From positions 1 through 38,275 of the forward strand of contig JABDDC010000015.1 in the NCBI GenBank assembly GCA_013287815.1: DNA of 38,275 nt. Direction: 5' to 3'. The stretch comes from Chlamydiota bacterium. GTDB taxonomy: Bacteria; Chlamydiota; Chlamydiia; Chlamydiales; Parachlamydiaceae. Shown here piece by piece: positions 1 to 9,600 of the stretch. The notes below the pieces were generated by a model. It was not told the origin of the DNA, did no database searches, and was given only the letters and a program-made list of their open reading frames with translations. The position numbers were made by a program, and so were the translations under genes. How positions within the stretch are numbered: the stretch's first letter is position 1; each line of letters starts with the position of its first letter.

Positions 1-413
1 TAGATCGCGTTACCTCTCAATTTTAGATTGCCAAAAACACCCTTTAGCTTTGCTGCAAAATCTTTATCGCGTCCGGCCATCCACGAAATTTCATCCAAAA
101 AAATGATCACCCTTCCTTCCGACGTCAATTCTGCTAAGGTCGTGAGAGCTTGATTCCAATTCTCGAATTTTAATGGAGGAATATTAAATTTTAAGCCTAA
201 AAGTTCACCAAAATGGTCAAGTTGGTCTTTGTTCCTAAGTTGTTCTCTTGGAGCAAGACCGTAGAATTCCAGAAAACGTGTATGCTCTCCAAAATGTTCA
301 ATAAGGGTGCTTTTTCCAATGCGCCTCCTTCCACAACAAACGATAATTCCGGCTATCTTTCTTTTTTTAAATTCCTTAAGCAGCTCAACTTCTTGTTCTC
401 GCCCTATGAACAT
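1..413 (-). CDS. AAA+ ATPase (ATPase_2/DUF234-like family), 5' part only
   Basis: The first 137 codons of a minus-strand gene run off the left edge. The start ATG is at 413-411. Residues 28-38 read GRRRIGKSTLI, a P-loop of the kind found in archaeal-type ATPase_2/DUF234 ATPases, and residues 103-111 (IIFLDEISW) form a Walker B strand. The usual family start, FIGREQEVELL, is present. Such proteins are P-loop NTPases of uncertain role, often single accessory genes. No transmembrane segment is seen in the visible part. Two palindromes carrying TGACTTA half-sites begin 18 bases upstream and could regulate it. The C-terminal half lies outside the window, so the associated domain cannot be named. 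Confidence 0.8.
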   Translation of the reverse strand, partial: MFIGREQEVELLKEFKKRKIAGIIVCCGRRRIGKSTLIEHFGEHTRFLEFYGLAPREQLRNKDQLDHFGELLGLKFNIPPLKFENWNQALTTLAELTSEGRVIIFLDEISWMAGRDKDFAAKLKGVFGNLKLRGNAI

Positions 414-431
414 ATAAATTCACTCCATATA

Positions 432-522
432 TTGACTTAAAAATAACATTTTGTCGATTTTAAGTCAATAATGTTTAATAAGTAAAATGACTTATAATCA
501 ACATGCTGTTGATTTTAAGTCA
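432..522. promoter_or_regulatory. Two related imperfect palindromes with TGACTTA half-sites
   Basis: 432-468 has 9-bp perfect outer arms (TTGACTTAA / TTAAGTCAA). 488-522 has 15-bp arms with one mismatch (TGACTTATAATCAAC / GTTGATTTTAAGTCA). The two share half-sites and sit directly upstream of the minus-strand ATPase start at 413. This looks like a repeated operator or a pair of small repeats. Function is inferred from position only. Confidence 0.5.
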
Positions 523-613
523 GCACGAACGTGTCGCCACCACGCTCTTACGTAACGCGCAGCGTGAGGCATTGCAGGCTTAGACTTTATCTGGGCGCGA
601 TTTGGAGTGATTA

Positions 614-636
614 AGGGCTGCGCCGCCCTATTTTTT
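614..636 (+). terminator. Terminator-like hairpin with T-run
   Basis: The arms AGGGC (614-618) and GCCCT (625-629) are followed by A and six T's. No plus-strand gene is visible upstream in 414-613, so it may belong to a vanished gene or be chance. Confidence 0.3.
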
Positions 637-666
637 CACAGCCTCGCGGTCGAGCTTCTTACTGAA

Positions 667-828
667 CCTAGAAACGGCGATTGGAAGGAGGTGCCAGATG
701 CAATCTTTTGATTCAGAACACGTTGAGGCGAAGGGGTGCTTACCCGTTTGGGTATGCCCCCCTTCGCCTCAACGCGTTACGAACCAAAATCTTGCGTCTG
801 GAACCCCCTTCCAATCGCCGTTTCTAGG
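667..828. repeat. Inverted-repeat element, family D, full copy (162 bp) with inner hairpin
   Basis: The ends are inverted copies of CCTAGAAACGGCGATTGG. An inner palindrome built on GTTGAGGCGAAGGGG / CCCTTCGCCTCAAC lies at about 722-773. The direct repeat CTGAA flanks both ends (662-666 and 829-833), which fits a 5-bp target duplication. No protein is encoded. Single ends of the same family occur at 14745-14789, 19892-19943 and 35097-35112, and a short hairpin version at 34267-34316. Confidence 0.7.
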
Positions 829-832
829 CTGA

Positions 833-856
833 AAGGGGCTTGGCCCCTTTCAGTCT
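833..856. terminator. Hairpin downstream of the beta-helix gene
   Basis: The stem GAAAGGGGC / GCCCCTTTC has a two- to three-base loop and sits just past the stop of the minus-strand gene at 871. A T-run follows on the plus strand (CAGTCTTTTT). The same stem sequence recurs downstream of two other minus-strand genes (about 16450-16478 and 18646-18671). Confidence 0.5.
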
Positions 857-870
857 TTTTAAAAATCGTT

Positions 871-2352
871 TTAGTTAACGATTTGATCCGGAGTGTTGTT
901 GACTACTTCGGTTTGTTCGATGACTAGTGAAGAACCTGTATTATAGAGACCTCCTCCGCCACCCAATCCAAATGTTGCTGTATTTTCAGTTACACTTGAA
1001 TTAATAAGTGTTAAAATGCCGGAAATTTCATTAGCTAATCCCCCACCTTTTAGACCTGTGTTACCTTTTACCTTGGAACCATTGACAGTGACAATTCCAA
1101 TGTTATACACACCACCACCATCACCTTGGGAAATGTTGTTGCTAATAAGAGAATTGTTGATGATTAAAATTGAAGATTCAGTTGTACCATATAAATAGGT
1201 ATCGTTGTAAATTCCACCGCCACATCCTTGAGAGGTGTTATTTTCTATAATTGAATCGTTAATCGTCATGAGGAACGAGTTGTAGATTCCACCACCGGTA
1301 CTATTTGCTATGTTACCTTTAATGAGACACTTTGTAAGAGTGATGATGCTCTCACATGTGCTATAGATCGCACCACCTGATGTGCTCGTTGAGTTATTTT
1401 CCAGGATGCACTTATAAAGTGTTAGAGGAGTATCATTACCATATATTCCGCTTTGAGTGTTTCCACTGATGGTGGATTTACTAATAGTTGTAGGGGAATC
1501 ATAATAACTTTTAATCCCATATCCACTATTATTTTCTATAGAAGAATTTTCAATCCTTAAGGTCGTCCCCTCATTATAAATCCCACCTACGGAGTTGCCG
1601 TTAAACTGTGAGGTCTTGACTGTAATCAATGAGGCGTAATCGCTGTACATCCCTGTATCAGAGTTGCCGTTAATTGTGCAACAATTGATGTCTGTTGATG
1701 TGCCGTAGTAGTTATATACTCCTGTAGCATTGCCAGAAATAGAAGAGTAACTGATTTTGGTCTCGCCGGAATCCGTGTAAATTCCATAAGAAGAGTTGTT
1801 GTTTATCGAACAGTACGAAATATTTGCCGTGCCAAAGTCGTTATAAATCCCGTAAGTTGTATTATTACTAACGCTGGAGTCTTTGATGGTGAGATCGCCC
1901 CAGTTCAAAATTCCCCCTTCGGCGCCGTTGTTTATAATTTCGCATTCAAAAACGGACAGTTTTCCTTCATTAAAAATCCCATAGCCATAATCGAATAATC
2001 CTTTTTCTGTAGTGGTACTGCCACCGATAATGAATAAACTTTTGAGTGATACCGTAGCACCATAGTCAACAATTAATGTCGTTCCTGCACTATTGCCGTT
2101 TAAAATGGCTTGATTATCCGCTCCAACGAGCTTAAGGGGATGAATAGTTTGAGGGATTTCAAAATTCCCGATGAGCTGGCCATGAATGATGATCTTTGTG
2201 GACTGTGATAAGTTTGTAGCAGCACTCTGAATCGCAGTTGTAAGCTCCGCAGCAGTAGATACTGAAACAACAAGCTCCTTTGATTTTTGATGCGCGCAAA
2301 GGATAACTGATTGACAGACTAGCAACATAAAAATAGATAGAAATTTCTTCAT
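871..2352 (-). CDS. Secreted right-handed beta-helix protein, Pmp-like passenger without barrel
   Basis: This is a 493-residue protein with a Sec signal peptide (MKKFLSIFMLLVCQSVILCA). The ATG follows a strong ribosome site, AAGGAGG, at about 2358-2364. From about residue 110 on, short repeats of the type 'SxIxxNxxxGIYN' and 'GGGIYN' form a long ladder of parallel beta-helix turns, rich in Asn, Ser and Gly. One GGAI and several GGGI motifs recall chlamydial polymorphic membrane proteins, but there is no C-terminal autotransporter barrel and no terminal Phe. It is probably exported to the periplasm or cell surface. Adhesin, pectate-lyase-like or structural roles are all possible; no catalytic site is recognisable. 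It appears monocistronic. Confidence 0.75.
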   Translation of the reverse strand: MKKFLSIFMLLVCQSVILCAHQKSKELVVSVSTAAELTTAIQSAATNLSQSTKIIIHGQLIGNFEIPQTIHPLKLVGADNQAILNGNSAGTTLIVDYGATVSLKSLFIIGGSTTTEKGLFDYGYGIFNEGKLSVFECEIINNGAEGGILNWGDLTIKDSSVSNNTTYGIYNDFGTANISYCSINNNSSYGIYTDSGETKISYSSISGNATGVYNYYGTSTDINCCTINGNSDTGMYSDYASLITVKTSQFNGNSVGGIYNEGTTLRIENSSIENNSGYGIKSYYDSPTTISKSTISGNTQSGIYGNDTPLTLYKCILENNSTSTSGGAIYSTCESIITLTKCLIKGNIANSTGGGIYNSFLMTINDSIIENNTSQGCGGGIYNDTYLYGTTESSILIINNSLISNNISQGDGGGVYNIGIVTVNGSKVKGNTGLKGGGLANEISGILTLINSSVTENTATFGLGGGGGLYNTGSSLVIEQTEVVNNTPDQIVN

Positions 2353-2433
2353 TTTAACCTCCTTGAAGTATTTTTTTTCCTATCCCGATATATCAAGAAT
2401 ATTTAAATTTAAATCAAGAAAAAGGTTTAGGAT

Positions 2434-2528
2434 CTGAGATTCGGAGTAAGTACGAGATGCCAGAGGTCCCGTTTGGGTGTAAGAAAGAGACTCTGCGGTG
2501 AATTTCTCGTACCTACTCCGAATCTCAG
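2434..2528. mobile_element. MITE family A, copy 1 (internally deleted, 95 bp)
   Basis: The terminal inverted repeats CTGAGATTCGGAGTA/GTAC and complement enclose a short core. The direct repeat TTTAGGAT stands on both sides (2426-2433 and 2529-2536), an 8-bp target duplication. Relative to the copy at 19648 it is inverted and lacks about 127 bases holding the inner hairpin; the junction lies in the run AAGAAAGAGACTCTGC. It ends 95 bases before the start of the respiratory operon. Confidence 0.85.
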
Positions 2529-2623
2529 TTTAGGATTCTTCCCTCACCTTTTATTCTTTCGCTTCATCCTTCCCAAAAACTATCCGTTTTGCTAAATTAT
2601 TTTTTTTATTTGGTTAAGGTGCG

Positions 2624-4468
2624 ATGGCTGAAGAATTGAACGAACAGGTGGTGAAGATATACAAGGAATTGTATGACGTGACCATACCCGATCTGGATTA
2701 TTTTATCCGGCAGATTGATTGCCGCGACGGATGCCCTGTCAAGACAGATGGTCGTGGTTATATGATTGCGTTGCATGCAGGCAATCTGCTGGAAGGGTAT
2801 AAGATAGCAAGGGGGCCGAATCCGTTTGCCTCCATCTGTGGAGTCATTTGCGGTGCACCTTGTGAGATTTCTTGCCGGCGGGATCGTGTTGACAAGACAT
2901 TGACGATCCGAGCACAAAAAAGATATCTGGACGAGTGGTTCGGGTATGACAGAGAAGCTCACGTCAAATCGTTGGAGTTCAGTTATGCTCGTGGATCGAC
3001 TAAGCCGGTGCCTAATGGCCTTAAGGTGGCTTGCATAGGCGCCGGCGTGGCATCCTTTACCTGTGCGCACGATCTTCTCCGTCTGGGTTATGCGGTTGAC
3101 ATCTATGAGATGATGCGGATGCCTGGTGGAATGCTGGTCTATGGAGTGCCCACTTACCGACTTAAAAATGAAATTGCCATCAACGAATGTTATGCCATTG
3201 AACATTTAGGTGCCAAGGTCTATTACAATATGAAAGTAGGCCGTGACATAAATATGAATGAATTGATGGCAAAGTATGATGCCGTCTTCATTGGAGTAGG
3301 ACTGTGGAAGTCGCGCGAGCTACCTATACCAGGAGCAGATGCACCTGATATCATTCGTGGAATCGAGTATCTGCGGGTCCGATGCGCTGAAGAAGAGTGG
3401 AAGATCGGCCAGCATCTCGTGGTGGTCGGTGGTGGAAACGTTGCCTTTGACGTTGCACGAACCTCAGTGAGGAATGGTGCTAAGAGTGTGACGATGGTCT
3501 GTTTGGAGTCGCGTGATGAACAGACAGCTGATGAATTCGAGATTGAAGACGGTATGGCTGAAGGGATCTCGATTATCAATCGGGTAGGACCACTTTCGGT
3601 AGAGCGAGATCAGGATGGTAAAATCACCGGTTTGAAAGTGCAGCCTATCTATTCCCTTTTAGACCATACGGGCAAATTTGCACCCAAATATGTCCCTGAC
3701 AGTCAGTATGTGATCCCTTGTGACTGTGTGGCACTTGCCATTGGCCAGTCGATGGACATCAGTTTTTTGGATGGATGGGACAAGCGTGATGAATTAAAGT
3801 TGGACAGGGGTATCATCAAAACCGAAAGGGATAGTGGCAGGACTAGTGTGAAAGGGCTTTATGCCGGAGGTGATGCCGGTTTTGGACCCGCACTGTTCAT
3901 TACTGCCATCAAGCATGGCCAAGAAGCTGCGAGGGCGATTGATTCCGATTTATGCAGAACTACTCCTTACCAGGAGTTTTCGGCAGAATTTACGGAAATA
4001 CCCCCGATGAGAGATAAAGCTTATTTGCGGACAAGATGGGCGCTCCCTTCCATGCAGCCAGTTGCTGAAAGGGTGAAGAATACCGACATGGTGGAGAAGA
4101 ATTATACAGCCCAAGAAGCGCATGAACAGGCTAGCCGTTGCCTCCAGTGTCATATTTCGCCGGTATTTGATGGGACGTTGTGCATAAAATGCAACGGATG
4201 CGTTGACGTGTGCCCCTGCAATTGTTTAAAGCAGGTACCGATCAGCATGTTGAATTTAGACCTCGGCGAGGGGAACCTGCGTGTCGCTGTCGACAATTTT
4301 TATGGAGTTGACTCCGATTCGATGAGCGATGAGGATTTAGCTTCGATGGGCACGGCGATGTTGAAAGATGAGGACCTATGCATCCGGTGCGGGCTGTGCG
4401 CGGAAAAGTGCCCCACGCAGGCAGTGACGATGGATGTGATGGACTACTCGTTTAGGTGGATCGGATGA
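2624..4468 (+). CDS. GltD-like NAD(P)H/FAD oxidoreductase with [4Fe-4S] ferredoxin domains
   Basis: This 614-residue protein resembles the small subunit of glutamate synthase and related flavin/Fe-S oxidoreductases. The N-terminal domain carries Cys33, 37, 72, 76, 80 and 84 for Fe-S clusters. The FAD loop is GAGVAS (139-144) and the NAD(P) loop is GGGNVA (269-274). The C-terminal part has cysteines at 506/509/520/523/526/530 and a ferredoxin motif CIRCGLCAEKC (586-596). No GltB large subunit is nearby; instead a Rieske/cytochrome b complex follows. It most likely passes electrons between NAD(P)H or ferredoxin and the quinone/bc complex, as I recall for similar subunits encoded beside anammox bc complexes. 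AAGG lies 8 bases before the ATG. Partner and direction are inferred. Confidence 0.85.
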   Translation: MAEELNEQVVKIYKELYDVTIPDLDYFIRQIDCRDGCPVKTDGRGYMIALHAGNLLEGYKIARGPNPFASICGVICGAPCEISCRRDRVDKTLTIRAQKRYLDEWFGYDREAHVKSLEFSYARGSTKPVPNGLKVACIGAGVASFTCAHDLLRLGYAVDIYEMMRMPGGMLVYGVPTYRLKNEIAINECYAIEHLGAKVYYNMKVGRDINMNELMAKYDAVFIGVGLWKSRELPIPGADAPDIIRGIEYLRVRCAEEEWKIGQHLVVVGGGNVAFDVARTSVRNGAKSVTMVCLESRDEQTADEFEIEDGMAEGISIINRVGPLSVERDQDGKITGLKVQPIYSLLDHTGKFAPKYVPDSQYVIPCDCVALAIGQSMDISFLDGWDKRDELKLDRGIIKTERDSGRTSVKGLYAGGDAGFGPALFITAIKHGQEAARAIDSDLCRTTPYQEFSAEFTEIPPMRDKAYLRTRWALPSMQPVAERVKNTDMVEKNYTAQEAHEQASRCLQCHISPVFDGTLCIKCNGCVDVCPCNCLKQVPISMLNLDLGEGNLRVAVDNFYGVDSDSMSDEDLASMGTAMLKDEDLCIRCGLCAEKCPTQAVTMDVMDYSFRWIG

Positions 4469-4533
4469 GAAAAAATAATTCGGAATTCGGAAAAAGAAGA
4501 AAAACAGTTAGATGGACACAATGAACTTAAAAA

Positions 4534-4657
4534 ATTAAACACAGAGGCACAGAGACATTGAGAAACACAGAGAAAAGAAAATGAAAAAAGTAAATAAATT
4601 TAAATTCATTTATAACTTAAGTCCGTTCTCTGTGATCTCTGTGCCTCTGTGTTTAAT
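4534..4657. repeat. Inverted-repeat element, family C (124 bp)
   Basis: Perfect 22-bp arms begin with ATTAAACACAGAGGCACAG and are separated by an A/T-rich spacer. It lies inside the respiratory operon, between the oxidoreductase and ccoS. A second copy is at 29321-29449. No clear target duplication is seen. Transcribed, it would form a long hairpin that could affect read-through or mRNA stability. Confidence 0.75.
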
Positions 4658-4671
4658 TATAAGGCGATATA

Positions 4672-4821
4672 ATGATTTATTGGACGTTGATTAGTTCGAT
4701 TGTGGCGGCATTGGCCGGATTGGTTGTGTATATTTATTACTTAAGTAAAGGACAATTTGATGATCCGGAAGCTGTCAAATATCAGTTGTTCCACGAGGAT
4801 GAAGAAAAGGAAGAACAATAA
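4672..4821 (+). CDS. ccoS: CcoS-like cbb3 oxidase maturation protein
   Basis: A 49-residue protein with one N-terminal membrane helix (about residues 4-23), followed by the CcoS signature [10 protein letters not shown] and an acidic tail. CcoS proteins help insert heme b and copper into the catalytic subunit of cbb3 oxidases, which fits ccoN further down the same strand. Its stop overlaps the start of the Rieske gene (TAATG at 4819-4823), so the two are translationally coupled. Length matches the family (about 45-70). No ccoG, ccoH or ccoI is present in the window. Confidence 0.8.
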   Translation: MIYWTLISSIVAALAGLVVYIYYLSKGQFDDPEAVKYQLFHEDEEKEEQ

Positions 4822-5330
4822 TGCCAAAGTATAGAAACTCATTGAACGTAGATCCGAATAGCAATGATCCGATGATCTCACGGCGCTCATTCTTAGCCCT
4901 AATGGGCGTAGGCGCCTGTTTAGTAGGCGGCGGCATGATGTTTGGTGCTTCCACGCTGGGATTCCTTTATCCCAATGCGATGAAAATCCCTCCCAGTGTT
5001 TTTGCGATCGGCAGGCCGGAAGAGGTGTTGTCGCGCGATGGAAAGGTCTTTGTGCCGAAGCAGAAAGCTTTTGTGGAGACTAATTCCGGCAAGGTGCGTG
5101 TGCAGACTGCTGTTTGCACCCATTTGGGATGCACCGTGAACATGGTGGAAACGGGATATGCTTGCCCCTGTCACGGCTCTACCTATGACATCCATGGAAA
5201 AAACACCGGCGGGCCGGCACCATTGCCGTTGGTATATTATACCGTCTTTTTGGCAGCATCAGGAGAATTGATGGTCGATAAAAATAAAACAACACTTGAT
5301 TGGGAGGCTGCGTGGTTCAGTCTTACGTAG
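4821..5330 (+). CDS. Rieske [2Fe-2S] protein of the bc-type complex
   Basis: The 169-residue protein starts with a Tat-type twin-arginine stretch (ISRRSFLAL, 19-27) and one membrane helix (about 28-50). Box I, CTHLGC (99-104), and box II, CPCHGS (115-120), give ligands Cys99, His101, Cys115 and His118, and the disulfide pair Cys104/Cys117. All key residues are intact. It would accept the first electron from quinol at the outer side of the inner membrane and pass it to the cytochrome c partner. Naming as petA/petC/qcrA depends on the scheme. It lies between ccoS (overlapping by one base) and cytochrome b (7 bases). Confidence 0.92.
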   Translation: MPKYRNSLNVDPNSNDPMISRRSFLALMGVGACLVGGGMMFGASTLGFLYPNAMKIPPSVFAIGRPEEVLSRDGKVFVPKQKAFVETNSGKVRVQTAVCTHLGCTVNMVETGYACPCHGSTYDIHGKNTGGPAPLPLVYYTVFLAASGELMVDKNKTTLDWEAAWFSLT

Positions 5331-5337
5331 GATAATT

Positions 5338-6663
5338 ATGGCTGTATTTCAAGGTAAAAAAAGAGAATCATTTTTCGAGCATTTGCTTAACCTCCCTTCT
5401 GACTTTTTCAGATCGATTTTTAGGCATAACTATCCAAATAATGATGTGGATCGGTCGGAAATTGTCTTTAAGAATTTCTTTCTTCATTTTCATCCTGTGA
5501 AGTGCCACAAACATTCACTCGATCCTTTCTACACTTTGGGATTGGGAACCATTACCGCCAGTTTGTTCTTGCTGCTGACAATCACTGGGGTAATCCTGAT
5601 GTTCTTTTACATTCCTGCTGAAGACAGAGCTTACGACATCATGAAGGACTGGCAAGATACGACGCCGTTTGCCATGATGTACCGCAATATGCACCGTTGG
5701 AGTGCTCACCTGATGGTTTTATTTGTCTTCCTCCATATGTCGCGCGTCTTCTATACCGGTTCTTATAAAGGGACCCGAAAATTCAACTGGGTCATTGGCG
5801 TAATCCTTATGGTGCTGACTCTGATCCTCTCGTTTACAGGCTACCTGCTCCCTTGGGATCAGCTAGCTTTTTGGGCGATCACTGTCGGAACAAACATCGC
5901 AGGTTATGTGCCCAATCTTCCCGGCTTTGAATATAACGTCAACAGGGTGATGCTGCTGGCATCGACCAACGTGGGACAAGATGCATTAATCCGCTTCTAT
6001 GTTCTGCACGTGGCACTGCTGCCTTTGCTGGCTGGAACATTGATCGGCGTACACTTCTGGCGCATCCGAAAAGATGGTGGTTTAAGCCGACCACCCGATA
6101 AGTTTCGTCCCGACCCTTACCGCGTGGTTCAGCGCTCAGACACAAAAGAATCGTTTGCTCCGGGCGTCAAGCGCACTTATGGTTTGATGGAGCTAGTCCG
6201 GGGAACTTGTCCTACAGTGGATAAAGGACCCTACAATTTTGTCTTTACATGGCCTCATCTGTTGCGGGCAGAGCTCATCGTTTTTCTCTTAACGACGGCC
6301 CTTGTATTAGCTCTTTCATTTATTGATGCACCTCTGGAAGAGCCGGCCAATCCCAGCAAACCACCGAATCCATCCAAAGCACCATGGTACTTTCTAGGGC
6401 TGCAAGAGATGGTCTCATACAATGCCTTCTGGGGTGGTGTTGGTATACCAGGACTGATCATTGTAGGATTAATGTCGATACCTTACTTAGACCGCAATCC
6501 GCATGGCGAAGGATATTGGTTCCATCGAAGCCGCTATCTAGCCATTTTCCTTTACACGGCGTTTATGACATGGCAAGGAATTTTGATTATAATTGGAACC
6601 TATTTCCGAGGTGCAAATTGGGGATGGGTCTGGCCCTGGACCGAAAATTTTGCAAGACATTGA
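5338..6663 (+). CDS. Cytochrome b with fused subunit-IV-like C-terminus
   Basis: This protein has 441 residues. The chosen ATG at 5338 lies 7 bases after the Rieske stop; an upstream in-frame extension would overlap the Rieske gene. Heme b ligands are His119/His133 and His224/His239. The 14-residue spacing in the second pair is the b6 type. LLPWDQ (170-175) is the typical motif after helix C. The C-terminal part resembles cytochrome b6f subunit IV (WYFLGLQE). The Qo-site PEWY motif reads APWY at 348-351, so the usual Glu is missing, as in some menaquinol-type complexes. It forms the quinol-oxidising core of the complex. Confidence 0.9.
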   Translation: MAVFQGKKRESFFEHLLNLPSDFFRSIFRHNYPNNDVDRSEIVFKNFFLHFHPVKCHKHSLDPFYTLGLGTITASLFLLLTITGVILMFFYIPAEDRAYDIMKDWQDTTPFAMMYRNMHRWSAHLMVLFVFLHMSRVFYTGSYKGTRKFNWVIGVILMVLTLILSFTGYLLPWDQLAFWAITVGTNIAGYVPNLPGFEYNVNRVMLLASTNVGQDALIRFYVLHVALLPLLAGTLIGVHFWRIRKDGGLSRPPDKFRPDPYRVVQRSDTKESFAPGVKRTYGLMELVRGTCPTVDKGPYNFVFTWPHLLRAELIVFLLTTALVLALSFIDAPLEEPANPSKPPNPSKAPWYFLGLQEMVSYNAFWGGVGIPGLIIVGLMSIPYLDRNPHGEGYWFHRSRYLAIFLYTAFMTWQGILIIIGTYFRGANWGWVWPWTENFARH

Positions 6664-6677
6664 TGGAAAAATAAAAT

Positions 6678-9600
6678 ATGCGTTCTGAAAAAACTCAAAT
6701 TATACTTATCTTATCGGGAGTCGTTGTGACACTCCTGTTTGGTGTTTTTCTTTATCGCGAAATTTTTCCTGAATATAAAATCTATCAGGAAGATTACATT
6801 GCTTTGGAAGAGTTCCGATCTAGTTATACACATCAGCAGCCTCCGTCTTTTCAAATAGGGATCAAACAAATTGTCATCGAGAGGGAAGATAAAGGCCCTC
6901 CTGTCATTGACCGGTGCACCTCATGCCATGTGGCGCTGCAGATCCCCTATTTTTCACCCACTAAGATAGCCCACGACCTGAATGGCAATATCGTCCGCGA
7001 TGACAAGGGTTATCCTTTGAAAGTGACTAACGATGATTATATTTGGGGGAAGCTGGATGAAAAAATAGCTGATCTGCGCGATTCCAAAGTGATAGAGCAG
7101 TTAAAAAAAGATGGTTCTGATTCGGAAATGAAAACCCGTTTAGCTCAATCAGATAAATATGCTGAATTGAAAACAGCCAAAATTGATGATCACATTTACG
7201 ATGTCACCAAAGTTCTCCAGATGCATCCTTTAATGGGCAATGAGACAAGGCCGTTTGAATTCCATTCAATCGATGAAATTGGTTGTGCCGCTTGTCATAA
7301 TGGAAACGGTAGGGGATTGACGACCGACAAGGCGCATGGGCCCGTCTTTGACGATCAATACGCCATTGAATACGAAGGTCCAACTCCGCAGTTTACCGAA
7401 CAGGATGAAAAGAATGATCCAAAGTTTGCCAAAGTCTTCAATGATAAGCCGGGACATGAACTTTTATTTCAGACTACACCCATCTTTGTTGGGGCACTCA
7501 TACAGGCAAAATGCATGCTCTGCCATCAGACAAGCAGCGTCAAGCTAACTGCCAACGAACAATCACTCAGTGAACTAGAACAAGGACGTAAAAAAGAGGT
7601 AGCGCAATTACTTAATGCTTATAACAATGAAAAGCAGACTTTAATCGATTTGCTGCTCATTAGAAGCATGCTAAATAAGGATGGCTTTGACAAAACAGTC
7701 GCATTCTTAAAACAACAGCAAAGCAATTATACCATGCCGCAAGAGCAGTTAAATCATTTAGCCTCTCAGCTTAGCTATGTAGAACAGGCAGGATCAACCA
7801 GAGCAATCGGCAAAATAGACGATGACCTTTATCGTTTATTAGGATCAATAGCACTTGCCAGTGGAATTGAGAATGCATATAACTCTAAAGGGGCTGCTGC
7901 CGTTGATCCTTTCCTAAAAGAACATTTAAAAGATTCAGGAGTCAAAGGTTCGATCTTTGTAAAAGTGGCAAAGCTCGACTATGACCAGGATTTGCTAAAA
8001 CATGCTGAGGATGTTGACAACTCATTTGAGGCAGCTCTTAAAGATCCTAAAAACATCTCAGCCCTCACTTCTGATATCAATGAGCTGACAGCTAATTTCC
8101 AAAGAGGCAAGGAACTATTTGTTGAACAAGCCTGCTATGCCTGTCATCGCATTGAAACATTTTCAAGAGGTGGTGTCGGACCTGAATTAACGAATGCCGG
8201 CTTTGACTACCCATGGTTTTTAAAGCAGTCGATCGTGTGGCCGCAAGCTGATCTTCCGACTTCAACGATGCCTAATATGCGGATGGACCATGTTGAACTG
8301 CAGGACCTGATGAGTTTCTTATTGGCTCAAAAAGGAGCTAATAGAGAAGTTGGCCAGACTGTTTATAAAGCCGATCTAGCTGCCTGGGAAGCTGGAAAAA
8401 AGCTTCCGTGGGAAAAGCCCGTTCCTCCTGCCCAGATGGAAGATCTGCGTTACTCAATGACAATTTTTGCAACGCAAGGTTGTGCTGCTTGCCACCGTTT
8501 GCAAGGGTTCGATTCTAACGTAGGATTTGAAATTGAAAAAGAGGGGTATTCTTTTGACAAATTGTATGTGCAGCAGGAATGGTTTAAAAATCTCTTCCCC
8601 GAGGTGATCCATATCACTCAATATGACCAGGAGCTGCCCGGGACTGAAATTGTAGCCCAGATTGAACAGCATGCAAAAGAAATAGATGACAGGATTGTCG
8701 CAAATATTCGGACAAATGGGCTTTTAGAGGAGATTGATAAGAATCATCCGGAAACGATCGAGTCCTATTATTCACCATTTAGATATGCTTCCAGGGCAAA
8801 AAACTATTATTACGATGAATTGGCCAAGCAAGAAAAAGATCCTGAAAAAGTGGCGTCCATTAAAGCTGAGCAGCAAGCATGGCAGGATAGGGTCCACCGC
8901 GTCTTGATGATGTATATTCAAATTTATGGATTAGGCAGATTGATAGGACCGCACCTCAACTGGTCGGGTATCTACCGATCCGACGAATGGTTGATGGAGC
9001 ATTTCCATAATCCTGCCTCGCATGTTCCCAGGTCACTCATGCCTATCATGCCGTTTGATGACACTAAATTCTATGCTTTAACGAATATGCTGGACCAGCT
9101 GGCTGTCAAAAACCGCAATGCAACGAGAGCTATTTGGGAAAATACAGGATTTAATCCTGTAGAAGCCTTCTCCATTCACTGCGTACAATGTCATGGAACC
9201 GATAGGCAAGGTAACGGTGCCATCGCAGAATGGATCTATCCCATTCCTAAAAATCTCCATAATGCCGATTTCTTGCGTAACTTAACAAAAGAAGAAGCCA
9301 TTATTTCCATCACACATGGTGTTAAGGGGACTCCGATGCCGCCCTGGGGTGAGGTGGCCGAAGATAAGCCTGCTAAGATAAAGAAAATATCCCAAAACAT
9401 GCCAGTATTGAGCCAATTAGAAATACGCCTTTTGGTCGATTGGCTCTATTCAACATTGCCTGGTGGAGATGTATATAAGACAACAGGAGTGCCAAAATGG
9501 GAATATACTCCACAAGATGTTTTGAAAGAACTTTTTAATGAAGGTAATAAACTTGTCCCTGGGCCTGTGCCTGATAAGGATGTCTTCGATGTGATCCCTG

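Noticed and set aside
4534-4657. CRISPR-like or tandem CACAGAG repeats
   Set aside because: The CACAGAG units form two inverted arms, not regularly spaced direct repeats with unique spacers.
5296-5337. Upstream extension of the cytochrome b frame
   Set aside because: It would overlap the Rieske gene, and the ATG at 5338 fits both spacing and the family start.
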